Assembly: GCA_900550525.1 (NCBI GenBank)
Contig: URSN01000004.1
Span: 1-40,693, forward strand
Length of the DNA stretch: 40,693 bases
Source: an uncultured Eubacteriales bacterium
GTDB lineage: Bacteria > Bacillota > Clostridia > Christensenellales > CAG-138
Direction of reading: 5' to 3'
This document shows, one piece after another, positions 23,941-32,419 of this stretch. The translations under genes and the position numbers were made by a program. Numbering within the stretch: position 1 is the first letter of the stretch; each line of letters begins with the position of its first letter. The notes under the pieces were generated by a model. That model did no database searches, was not told the origin of the DNA, and worked only from the letters and a program-made list of their open reading frames with translations.

Positions 23941-23977
23941 AAAAACCGGCGGCGCGCAGGTCATCCCCGCGCGCCGC
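23941..23977 (-). terminator. Intrinsic terminator of the dgt-dnaG-rpoD operon
   Basis: Read on the minus strand, a 9-bp stem (GCGGCGCGC / GCGCGCCGC, 23977-23949) with an 11-nt loop is followed by CCGG and five T residues (23945-23941). It lies 46 bp after the rpoD stop. On the plus strand there is no T tract after it for sigE. Confidence 0.7.
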
Positions 23978-24022
23978 GCCTGCCGGGGCGTCCGGGCGCG
24001 GCCATATCGCCCGGCCGCTCCC

Positions 24023-25102
<1,080 letters not shown>

Positions 25103-25169
25103 ATCCCGCTCACTCCTTCCCTGCCGGCCGCAGCCGGCGCACGAAATGGTGTTATGTCACTCGCCCCGC

Positions 25170-26933
25170 TCAGCCGCGAAGCTGGCGCGTGAGCTGTTGT
25201 ATTTGCTGCATCAGCGCTTCCCGTTCGGCGGCGGGCAGCGTGCCGCCGGAGAGCCGCTGCGTGAGCGCGTCGATCTGCTGTTTGCACTCGAAGCGGCGGA
25301 TGCGCCTTGCGCAGTCGCGCACCACGCGCACCGGGTCGGCGGCGGCGGCGTCCTCGCGGAACACGCCGGCGAGCTGCCCGGCCTCGTCCTCCGGCATGGC
25401 GGCGATGATGCGCGCGCAGTTGGGCGCGGCGTCCGCCGCATAGGCGGCGATGATCTCCGCGGCCATGCGGCTGCGCGCCCCGCCCGGGAGCAGCTCCACG
25501 GCCCCGTCCTCCACGGCGGCGAGCGTCGCCTCGCGCGATTGGGCCATGGCCTGCAAAAGCGCGTTCTCCGCGCGCGTGCGCGCGTCCTCCTCCGCCGCGG
25601 CGGAGGCGCGCCGGCCGGCGCCCATCCGGCGCGGCGGCGCGGCCTCGAGCGGGCCGGCGGAAGCGCCCTGCGCCTTGAGCGCCTCCACGGGGTAGCCGGT
25701 CTTTTTGGCAAGCTGCGCATAGTAGCGGCCCTGCTCCACCGGCTCGAGCGAGGCGATGAAGCGGCACGCCTCCTTGGCGTAGCGCTCGCGGGCGTTCTCG
25801 TCGGTGAGGCGGTAGCCCTGCGCCATGCTTTCCAGCTTGAACGCGTTGAGCGAAAGGGCCTGGTCCTTGAGCGTCTCGAACGCTTCGCGCCCGCGCGCGC
25901 GGACGAATTCGTCCGGGTCCAGCCCGTCGGGGAACACGATCACGCGCACGTCCAGCCCCTCGCGCGAGAGGATGTCCAGCCCGCGCAGCGTCGCCTGCTG
26001 CCCGGCCGCGTCGCCGTCGTAGGCGATGTACACCAGCGGGACGAAGCGCTTGAGCAGCCGCGCCTGCTGCACCGTCAGCGCCGTGCCGAGGCTGGCGACG
26101 GCGTTGGTCACCCCGGCCTCAAACAGGCCGATCACATCCATGTACCCCTCGACCATCACCAGCTCGCCGCTGCCGCGGCCCTTTTGCAGGTAGAGGCCGT
26201 AGAGGTTATTGCGCTTGTTGTAGATCGGCGTGTCGCCCGTGTTGATGTACTTGGGCTTTTCATCGCCCAGCACGCGCGCGCCGAACCCCAGCACGCGCCC
26301 GCCCGTGCCGATGATCGGGAAGATCACGCGGTTGCGGTACGCGTCGTACACGCTGTTCTTCTCCGTATTATGCACAAGAAGGCCCGCGTCCAACAGCTCC
26401 TGCTGCGTAAAGCCCTCCGCCGTGAGCCGGTTTTTCAGCGCGTCCCACGAGGCGGGGGCAAAGCCGATGCCAAAGCGCTTGACCGCCTCGCTGGTGAGCC
26501 CGCGCCCTGCCAGGTACGCCCGCCCGGGCGCGCCGTCGGGCCCGAGCAGCGTCTCCATATAAAAACGGGCGGCCTTGCGGCACGCGGCGTACAGACGCTC
26601 CTTGTAGGCGCGCTCGCGCTGCAGTGCGGCGTCGCCCGCGTCATCGGGCAGCTCCATGCCCGCGCGCGCGGCCAGGAGCTTGACCGCCTCCACAAAGCTC
26701 AGCCGCTCCATCTGCATGATGAACTGGATTGCCGTGCCGCCTGCATGGCAGCCGAAGCAGTAGAACATCTGCTTGTCCGGCGAAACGGAGAACGAGGGCG
26801 TCTTTTCGCCATGCAGCGGGCACAGCCCCCACAGGCGGCGGCCCTTGGGGCGCAGCTCCACATACGGCGAGACGACGGAAACGATGTCGTTCTTTGCCAG
26901 CAGCTCGTCCAGCCACGCGTCAGGGAACGCCAT
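25170..26933 (-). CDS. dnaG: DNA primase DnaG
   Basis: A 587-residue primase that makes RNA primers at the replication fork. The N-terminal CHC2 zinc finger has Cys38, His41, Cys59 and Cys62 (CPLHGEKTPSF ... FYCFGC). The TOPRIM domain has VMVEGYMDVIGLFEAG near residue 260 with YDGDAAGQ for the metal-binding acidic residues. The C-terminal helicase-binding domain is less conserved. GAGGAGG lies 9 nt before the ATG. It lies between dgt and rpoD on the same strand; a candidate promoter with a 0A box sits in the 107-bp gap after dgt. Confidence 0.97.
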   Translation of the reverse strand: MAFPDAWLDELLAKNDIVSVVSPYVELRPKGRRLWGLCPLHGEKTPSFSVSPDKQMFYCFGCHAGGTAIQFIMQMERLSFVEAVKLLAARAGMELPDDAGDAALQRERAYKERLYAACRKAARFYMETLLGPDGAPGRAYLAGRGLTSEAVKRFGIGFAPASWDALKNRLTAEGFTQQELLDAGLLVHNTEKNSVYDAYRNRVIFPIIGTGGRVLGFGARVLGDEKPKYINTGDTPIYNKRNNLYGLYLQKGRGSGELVMVEGYMDVIGLFEAGVTNAVASLGTALTVQQARLLKRFVPLVYIAYDGDAAGQQATLRGLDILSREGLDVRVIVFPDGLDPDEFVRARGREAFETLKDQALSLNAFKLESMAQGYRLTDENARERYAKEACRFIASLEPVEQGRYYAQLAKKTGYPVEALKAQGASAGPLEAAPPRRMGAGRRASAAAEEDARTRAENALLQAMAQSREATLAAVEDGAVELLPGGARSRMAAEIIAAYAADAAPNCARIIAAMPEDEAGQLAGVFREDAAAADPVRVVRDCARRIRRFECKQQIDALTQRLSGGTLPAAEREALMQQIQQLTRQLRG

Positions 26934-27004
26934 GCGGCCCGCCTCCTCTCTGCGCGGCGGCCGCCCGGCGGCCGCTTCCCGCGCTTTTGGCCGTATCAGG
27001 GCCT

Positions 27005-27019
27005 TTTATAAATTCGACA
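27005..27019 (-). promoter_or_regulatory. Possible dnaG promoter with adjoining 0A box
   Basis: On the minus strand TGTCGAA (27019-27013) is separated by 2 bp from TATAAA (27010-27005), about 70 bp before the dnaG ATG. There is no good -35. One 0A box of seven bases can occur by chance in this window. Confidence 0.35.
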
Positions 27020-27040
27020 AGGCGTGTACATTTCCTGCCT

Positions 27041-28039
27041 TCAGGCCCAGGACTTCGGGACGAACAGCCGCTCAAAATCGTTGATGGCGTAGTTGTCCGT
27101 CATGCAGGCGATGTAGTCCGCCGCGACGCGCTCGCGCCCGTCCTCGTCCAACCGCAGCAGGAACTCCGGCGGGATCTCCTCAAGGTGTGCGCAGTAGTGC
27201 AGGTAGAGCTGCTCCACCATGCGCTTGGCCTTGCCCTCCTCGCGCTTTGCGACCGGGTTTTTGTACACGCGCTCGAACATGAACGCGCGCAGCAGCTCGA
27301 ACTGCTCGTTCACCCCGGCGGACATGGCGATGGCGGGACGGCCCTCGCTCATGGCGACGATATCGAGGATGATCGTATTGATGCGCCTGCCGTGGCTGTC
27401 GCCGAGCGTGCGGACGCAGTCCGCCGGCAGGTCCGCCTCCGCGATGACGCCGGCGCGGATGGCGTCGTCGATATCGTGGTTGAGGTAGGCGATGCGGTCC
27501 GCCACGGAGACGACCTTGCCCTCGAGCGTGGCCGGCGTGCCGCTGCGCTTGTGGTGCAGGATGCCGTCGCGCACCTCGAAGGTCAGGTTGAGCCCCTGCC
27601 CGCCGTTTTCCAGAAAGCGCACCACGCGCAGGCTCTGCACGTTGTGCTCAAAGCCGCCCGGCACGAGCTGCGCGAGCACGTCCTCGCCGCTGTGGCCAAA
27701 GGGCGTGTGCCCGAGGTCGTGTCCGAGCGCGATGGCCTCCGTCAGATCCTCGTTGAGCCGCAGCGCGCGCGAGATCGTGCGCGCGATCTGCGCCACCTCC
27801 AGCGTATGCGTCAGGCGCGTGCGGTAATGGTCGCCCTGCGGCGCGAGGAACACCTGCGTCTTGTGCTTGAGCCGCCGGAACGACTTGCAGTGCAGGATGC
27901 GGTCGCGGTCGCGGATGAATTCGGTGCGCAGCGCGCACGGGGTGATGGGATGCTCGCGCCCGCGGCTGTTGCGCGAGAGCGCGGCGTAGGGGGAAAGCGT
28001 GTCCGCTTCCAGCTGTTCAGCGTATTCCCTGCCGGTCAT
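27041..28039 (-). CDS. dgt: Deoxyguanosinetriphosphate triphosphohydrolase-like HD protein
   Basis: A 332-residue HD-domain enzyme of the dNTPase (Dgt/SAMHD1) family, which cleaves dNTPs to nucleoside and triphosphate. Motifs: FRRLKHKTQVFL, the first histidine in RLTHTLEVAQIART, the HD pair in ALGHDLGHTPFGHSGE, and the distal aspartate in SVADRIAYLNHDIDDA. The start MTGREYAEQLE (ATG at 28039) has CAGGAGG 8 nt upstream; a frame extension to 28063 runs through that site and is rejected. The order dgt-dnaG-rpoD is common in Clostridia and links nucleotide-pool control to replication. Confidence 0.93.
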   Translation of the reverse strand: MTGREYAEQLEADTLSPYAALSRNSRGREHPITPCALRTEFIRDRDRILHCKSFRRLKHKTQVFLAPQGDHYRTRLTHTLEVAQIARTISRALRLNEDLTEAIALGHDLGHTPFGHSGEDVLAQLVPGGFEHNVQSLRVVRFLENGGQGLNLTFEVRDGILHHKRSGTPATLEGKVVSVADRIAYLNHDIDDAIRAGVIAEADLPADCVRTLGDSHGRRINTIILDIVAMSEGRPAIAMSAGVNEQFELLRAFMFERVYKNPVAKREEGKAKRMVEQLYLHYCAHLEEIPPEFLLRLDEDGRERVAADYIACMTDNYAINDFERLFVPKSWA

Positions 28040-28082
28040 GGCGTTCGCCTCCTGTCGCGGCATGGCGGCAGGCCATGCCCTC

Positions 28083-28099
28083 TGGTGTGTAATACACCA
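28083..28099. promoter_or_regulatory. Operator-like 17-bp palindrome upstream of dgt
   Basis: TGGTGTGTAATACACCA has matching 6-bp arms TGGTGT / ACACCA and nearly symmetric centre. It lies 44 bp before the dgt ATG in a GC-rich region where such an AT-centred palindrome stands out. The binding protein is unknown; GntR-family operators have similar form. Confidence 0.45.
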
Positions 28100-28192
28100 T
28101 ATCCGCGCCGTTTCCTGCCTGCGGGCGCAAAATCCGCCCGCGCGTCGGCCGCCGCTCGACAGGATACGAGCGGATCGGCGCCGGATGCGCCG

Positions 28193-28222
28193 TTGCCGGC
28201 GCGCCCCGGCCGGTGGTATGCT
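28193..28222 (+). promoter_or_regulatory. Candidate promoter of the Spo0A-C gene
   Basis: TTGCCG (28193-28198), 18-bp spacer, TATGCT (28217-28222). A 9-bp hairpin (28235-28243 with 28248-28256, loop GCAC) lies in the predicted leader just before the ribosome binding site. Confidence 0.45.
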
Positions 28223-28273
28223 GGGAAAAACGCGCCGCCCGCCGCACGGCGGGCGGGGGGAAGGGGGAGGCGG

Positions 28274-28624
28274 ATGTTTCGCATCGAGCGGGCGCTGCTC
28301 GCGCTCGGCGCGCGGCCGGACCGGCGCGGCTATGAGCAGACGGTGCTGGCCGTGGCCGTGCTGCTGGCCAGCGAGGACGAGCCCGGCGCGCAGCAGCTCT
28401 ATGCGCGCGCGGCGCGCCTGTGCGGCTGTTCGCCCGCGCGCGTGGCCGCCGGCGTGCGCGATACCGTGCGCTGCATCTGGCGGCAGGGCCGCCTGACGGG
28501 CGGCGAGCCGGGCGGCAAGGCGTTTGTGTACGGCCTGGCCGCGCGGCTGCGCCTTGACGGCGTGCGCAGCGTGCAGGGGCTGCCGGCCGCCGCGCCCGCG
28601 CCCGGCCCGGGCGGCCGTTCTTGA
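28274..28624 (+). CDS. Stand-alone Spo0A C-terminal DNA-binding domain protein
   Basis: A 116-residue protein that aligns along its length with the effector domain of Spo0A (Spo0A_C): ALLALGARPDRRGYEQTVLA at the start, then QQLYARAARLCGCSPARVAA and GVRDTVRCIWRQGRL. No receiver domain precedes it, so it cannot be controlled by phosphorylation in the usual way. In Spo0A the recognition helix reads SRVERAIRH; here it is ARVAAGVRD. The residues equivalent to Glu213, Arg214 and His218 are changed while Arg217 is kept, so DNA specificity is probably altered. GGGGGAGG precedes the ATG. The -35 of the next gene overlaps its stop codon. It may modulate Spo0A targets or bind its own sites; this is inference. 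Confidence 0.8.
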   Translation: MFRIERALLALGARPDRRGYEQTVLAVAVLLASEDEPGAQQLYARAARLCGCSPARVAAGVRDTVRCIWRQGRLTGGEPGGKAFVYGLAARLRLDGVRSVQGLPAAAPAPGPGGRS

Positions 28625-28649
28625 CCTGCGGGCCGATCGTCTATATAAT
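28621..28649 (+). promoter_or_regulatory. Near-consensus sigma-A promoter of the nuclease gene
   Basis: TTGACC (28621-28626), 17-bp spacer, TATAAT (28644-28649). The -35 overlaps the TGA stop of the Spo0A-C gene. Confidence 0.85.
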
Positions 28650-28703
28650 ATAAGAAATCATCATGACAGACGCACGACGCGGCTCTGGGAAAGGCGGTTT
28701 TTG

Positions 28704-30311
28704 ATGCGGATTACCTTTTTGGGCGCTGCGCACGAGGTCACCGGCAGCTGCACCCTGGTGGAGGCGGCCGGCAAGCGTTTCCTCGTGGATTACGGCATGG
28801 AGCAGGGGAAAAACTTCTTTGAGAACGCGCCGCTGCCCGTCACGCCCGCCCAGATCGACTTCCTGCTCGTGACGCACGCGCACATCGACCATTCCGGCCG
28901 CATCCCGCTGCTGTTCAAGCAGGGCTTTTCCGGGCCGATCCACGCCACGGTGCCGACGGCGCACCTGTGCGACATCATGCTGCGCGACAGCGCGCACATC
29001 CAGGAATCCGACGCCGAGTGGAAAACGCGCAAGAACAAGCGCCGCGGCGAGCCGCCCGTCGAGCCGCTCTACACCGTGGCCGACGCGGCGGGCGCGATGG
29101 AGCTGTTCGTTGGCCACCCGTACGGCGAGCGCTTCACGATCACCGAGGGCATCGAGGCACGCTTTACCGACGCGGGCCATCTGCTCGGCTCCGCGTCCAT
29201 CGAGCTGTGGCTCACCGAGGACGGGCAGACGCGCAAGCTCGTCTTTTCCGGCGACGTGGGCAACATCAATCAGCCGCTTCTGCGCGACCCGCAGTTTGTG
29301 GACGGCGCGGATTACGCCGTGATCGAATCCACCTACGGCGACCGGCTGCACAACCCGCCGCCGGATTACGCGGCGGCGCTGGCCGGCGTGCTGCAGCGCA
29401 CGTTCGACCGCGGCGGCAGCGTCATCATCCCCTCGTTCGCCGTCGGCCGCACGCAGGAGATCCTGTACTTCATCCGCCAGATCAAGGAGCGCGGCATGGT
29501 CAAGGGGCACGACGGCTTCACCGTGTATGTGGACAGCCCGCTTGCCATCAACGCCACGAAGATCTTTGTGGACAACGCGGCCTACTGCTACGACGAGGAG
29601 GCCGCCGCGCTGCTCAGGCAGGGCGTCAACCCCATCGTGTTCGACGGGCTCGTGACCGCCTCGAGCGTGCAGGAGTCCATGGCGATCAACGCGGACGACC
29701 GGCCCAAGGTCATCCTCTCTGCCAGCGGCATGTGCGAAGGCGGGCGCATCCGCCACCACCTCAAGCACAACCTGTGGGACCCGAAGAACGTCATCCTGTT
29801 CGTGGGCTATCAGGCCGTGGGTACGCTCGGCCGTTCGCTGGTGGTCGGGGCGGACGAGGTGCGCCTCTTTGGCGAGGAGGTCGCCGTGCGCGCGGAGATC
29901 CTGCAACTGCCCGGCGTGAGCGGCCATGGCGACGCCAACGAGCTGATCCGCTGGATCACGCACCTGTCCCCCCGGCCCAGGCACGTGTTCGTCAACCACG
30001 GCGAGGACGCCGTGTGCGCCTCCTTTGCCGGCCGCCTGCGCGACGAGTTCGGGCTCGACGCCAGCGCGCCGTATTCGGGCACGGTGTTCGACCTGCTCGC
30101 CGACGCCTGCGTGGTGGAGGCTGCGCCGCAGCCGCTGCGCCAGGCCGAACGCGCGGGCAAGCCGGCGCAAAAGCCGCTCTTTGAGAAGCTCCTGCGCGCG
30201 GTCAAGCGCCTGTCCGACCTCATGGCCGCCAGCGCCGGCCGCTCCAACCGCGACGTGGAGCGCATGACGCGCCGCATCAACGACCTGTGCAACGAGTGGG
30301 AGAAGGACTGA
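28704..30311 (+). CDS. Beta-CASP metallo-beta-lactamase fold nuclease (CPSF/YSH1-like)
   Basis: A 535-residue protein. The metallo-beta-lactamase signature THAHIDHSGRIP is near residue 55, with further metal ligands in FTDAGHLLGSAS and FSGDVG. The beta-CASP part follows with IPSFAVGRTQEILYF and SASGMCEGGRIRHHL, and the C-terminal GHGDANELIRW and VFVNHGE carry its histidines. This is the bacterial relative of the cleavage/polyadenylation nuclease family and probably acts on RNA; the true substrate is unknown. RNase J is excluded because its characteristic C-terminal domain is missing. GGGAAAGG precedes the ATG by 9 nt. A helical tail of about 60 residues is appended. Confidence 0.9.
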   Translation: MRITFLGAAHEVTGSCTLVEAAGKRFLVDYGMEQGKNFFENAPLPVTPAQIDFLLVTHAHIDHSGRIPLLFKQGFSGPIHATVPTAHLCDIMLRDSAHIQESDAEWKTRKNKRRGEPPVEPLYTVADAAGAMELFVGHPYGERFTITEGIEARFTDAGHLLGSASIELWLTEDGQTRKLVFSGDVGNINQPLLRDPQFVDGADYAVIESTYGDRLHNPPPDYAAALAGVLQRTFDRGGSVIIPSFAVGRTQEILYFIRQIKERGMVKGHDGFTVYVDSPLAINATKIFVDNAAYCYDEEAAALLRQGVNPIVFDGLVTASSVQESMAINADDRPKVILSASGMCEGGRIRHHLKHNLWDPKNVILFVGYQAVGTLGRSLVVGADEVRLFGEEVAVRAEILQLPGVSGHGDANELIRWITHLSPRPRHVFVNHGEDAVCASFAGRLRDEFGLDASAPYSGTVFDLLADACVVEAAPQPLRQAERAGKPAQKPLFEKLLRAVKRLSDLMAASAGRSNRDVERMTRRINDLCNEWEKD

Positions 30312-30359
30312 ACCCTTCCCCCGCGCCACCTTCCCGCATACCGGGTCCGCCGCCCGCGC

Positions 30360-30381
30360 AGCAGCGCCGGGCGGCGCTGCT
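30360..30381 (+). terminator. Weak terminator after the nuclease gene
   Basis: A perfect 9-bp stem AGCAGCGCC / GGCGCTGCT with a 4-nt loop, followed by TTCCCC. The short T stretch makes it a weak candidate. Confidence 0.45.
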
Positions 30382-30463
30382 TTCCCCTGAAAAGAAAAAG
30401 AGGAAACGCCGCCCATCGGTCGCTCCGCGGCGGCAAGCCGGCCTGCGCGCCGGCGCGCCGGTG

Positions 30464-30498
30464 AAAAAAGAGGAGCGGCCGCTTTTGGCGGCCGCTCC
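30464..30498 (-). terminator. Intrinsic terminator of the lipoprotein gene
   Basis: Read on the minus strand, an 11-bp stem GGAGCGGCCGC / GCGGCCGCTCC (30498-30472) with a 5-nt loop is followed by T, C and six T residues (30469-30464). It lies 15 bp after the stop. Confidence 0.9.
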
Positions 30499-30513
30499 AT
30501 GGTCCGGCGGCGT

Positions 30514-32043
30514 TCAATAGCCGCGCTCGTGTTCGATCACCGTGCCGTCCTCGGCGTTGAGCACGTACTGCGGCGCGCCGTCGAGCCGGGCGTCCCGCGT
30601 CTCCACCGTGCCGTCCCGGTACGTGCTGGTGACGACGCCGTAGAAGCACCACAGCGGGGTCAGCAGGCCGGAGCTGATGGAATCCTGCTCGGCGATGCGC
30701 TGCAGGCCCAGCACCGCGTCCGTCAGCTCGATATCGGCCGATTCCACCGGGTTTGCCGGGTCGGCCGCCGGGGTGCAGGCCGCGGGCATCAGCGTTTCAA
30801 GCAGGCCGCTGATCTCTGAAAAGGGCAGCAGCTGCGCCTCCTTGACGAGCGTTTCCTCCACGCGCGTGGGGCCCGACCAGTTGAAGCGGATGACGCCGGC
30901 GTCGTCAAGCTCGACGGTGATCTGCTCATAGACCCACTGGCCCCAGATATCGGCGAAGGAATCGCCGCCGCGCAGGAGCGTCTTGCGGAAATAGAGGTTT
31001 GGCGCGCCGCCGTTGCTCGGCGTGCAGCACACGCGGTAGTGGTAGGCGTCCGGCGCGTCGGAGAAGCTGCCGTCCTCGCGGATGACGCTCGAGGCGACGA
31101 GCAGCACGTCGAAGATCTCCGCCTCGACGCCCAGCGCGTCAAGCAGCGCCGCGGCGGCCTGCTCCGCCTGCTGCGGCGTCGTCTCGAGGATGCCGGCCGC
31201 CGCCTCGGGGACGGCCGCCTCCCCCGTGACGAGGACGGACCCGCGCTGCACCCGGCCGCTGATCTTGCCCTCCCGGTCGTCGTAATACGAGAGCAGCGCG
31301 CCGCGCGTGGCCGGCGTATAGGCGGCGCCGCCGTCGGGGTATTCCGTGACGTACATCTCCTGCTGCGCCGTGTCGTTTGCGACCGTCAGATAGCGGGCGC
31401 GCTGGCCCGCCTGCGCGGCGTCGCCGACGGACAGGCCGGTATAGGGGAACGCCGCGCCGGTCGCCTGCTCGTACATCGTGCGCAGCCGGCAGTCGCTCCG
31501 CTGCGCGGGCGCGGCCTCCGGCGCGTCCGCGAGGAGCTGCTCCAGTTCCGCAAGCGCCTGCTCATAGGAATCCAGCGCGCCGGCCTCCTCGTAGTACGGC
31601 TTGTCCAGCTGCAGCTGCTCGATCTGCGCCGCGATGTCGGCCTTGGTTTCCACCGTGACCACGTCGTAGAGCGCCGCGTCCGGCAGCAGCGCGTCGATCG
31701 CGCGGTCCACGAGCGCCTGGTCGAATTCGCCCGGACTGACCCGCAGGACCGGGAAATGCCCGTCCCCCAGCACGGCGACCTGCGCCGTCCCGTGGATGCG
31801 CAGCGCCCCGCCGTCGCGCGAGATGTCCACCGTCAGCGTCTCCGGCGCGTCCGTTCCGCCCGCCGCGCCGCCGGACGCCGCCTGCTCCAGCATGGCCTGC
31901 TGATCCTTTTGCGGCACGATATCCCCCGGCGGGGACGGCTGGCAGGCCGCGCACGCGAGCGCCGCGGCGAGCAGCGCCGGCAGCGCCCGGCCCCAGAGCC
32001 CCGCTCCGCGCCGGCGCGTTCCCTGCTGTTGGCTGCGTTTCAT
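30514..32043 (-). CDS. Lipoprotein, DUF6034-like
   Basis: A 509-residue secreted protein. A basic start (MKRSQQQGTRRRGAG), hydrophobic LPALLAAALACAAC and a cysteine form a lipoprotein signal; the lipobox is loose, and either cysteine could be the lipidated one. The mature start CQPSPPGDIVPQKDQQAMLE resembles the DUF6034 family of Clostridia; I make this match from memory. No enzyme motif is seen. An extracytoplasmic binding or structural role is likely but not shown. The frame extends to 32112, but GAGGGGGTG lies 10 nt before the ATG at 32043. No clear promoter could be picked in the long gap upstream. Confidence 0.75.
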   Translation of the reverse strand: MKRSQQQGTRRRGAGLWGRALPALLAAALACAACQPSPPGDIVPQKDQQAMLEQAASGGAAGGTDAPETLTVDISRDGGALRIHGTAQVAVLGDGHFPVLRVSPGEFDQALVDRAIDALLPDAALYDVVTVETKADIAAQIEQLQLDKPYYEEAGALDSYEQALAELEQLLADAPEAAPAQRSDCRLRTMYEQATGAAFPYTGLSVGDAAQAGQRARYLTVANDTAQQEMYVTEYPDGGAAYTPATRGALLSYYDDREGKISGRVQRGSVLVTGEAAVPEAAAGILETTPQQAEQAAAALLDALGVEAEIFDVLLVASSVIREDGSFSDAPDAYHYRVCCTPSNGGAPNLYFRKTLLRGGDSFADIWGQWVYEQITVELDDAGVIRFNWSGPTRVEETLVKEAQLLPFSEISGLLETLMPAACTPAADPANPVESADIELTDAVLGLQRIAEQDSISSGLLTPLWCFYGVVTSTYRDGTVETRDARLDGAPQYVLNAEDGTVIEHERGY

Positions 32044-32419
32044 GGATGATTCACCCCCTCTGCCGTTGTTTGATGCCCGGCATGCCGCCTTGCCGCTTCC
32101 CGTCCGGCGCATGGCGCGCAGGCTGCGGCGCGCATCCGGGCGATTCCTTTTTGAAACCCGGTGGTCTAATGCTGTGAGGTCTTTGCGCGGGCGGGGGATG
32201 CCGGCCCGCGCGGGGCGGCGAGGATGGGTTTGCCCGCCGGGTATTCCATATCACAGATGCGAAAAGCATGCAACCGGACGGAGCGATTGTTCACACAAAC
32301 TTTCGTTTTTTAGCGTCGGAAGGAGCAGGGCAGGGGGCTCGCCCGCCCCGCGCGCCCCACTTTGGGGTTGCAATCTTCGCAAACAAGACGGGCTGGCCCG
32401 CCCCGCGCGGGCGCGCCGC
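32044..32419. other. Intergenic region without a recognised gene
   Basis: This 376-bp gap lies between two minus-strand genes. It includes the leader of the lipoprotein gene and the 3' side of the exporter operon. TTGCAT followed 17 bp later by TATGGA on the minus strand (about 32270-32242) is a poor promoter candidate. Small GC-rich hairpins follow the exporter stop without a T tract. A run of six T on the plus strand near 32306-32311 has no stem before it. I see no convincing small gene. Confidence 0.4.

Noticed and set aside
28704..30311. Calling the metallo-beta-lactamase protein RNase J
   Set aside because: The beta-CASP motifs and SASGMCEGGRIRHHL are of the CPSF-like class and the RNase J C-terminal domain is missing.
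32051..32269. Possible small minus-strand gene in the gap before the exporter operon
   Set aside because: No ribosome binding site, proline- and arginine-rich composition, no recognisable fold.
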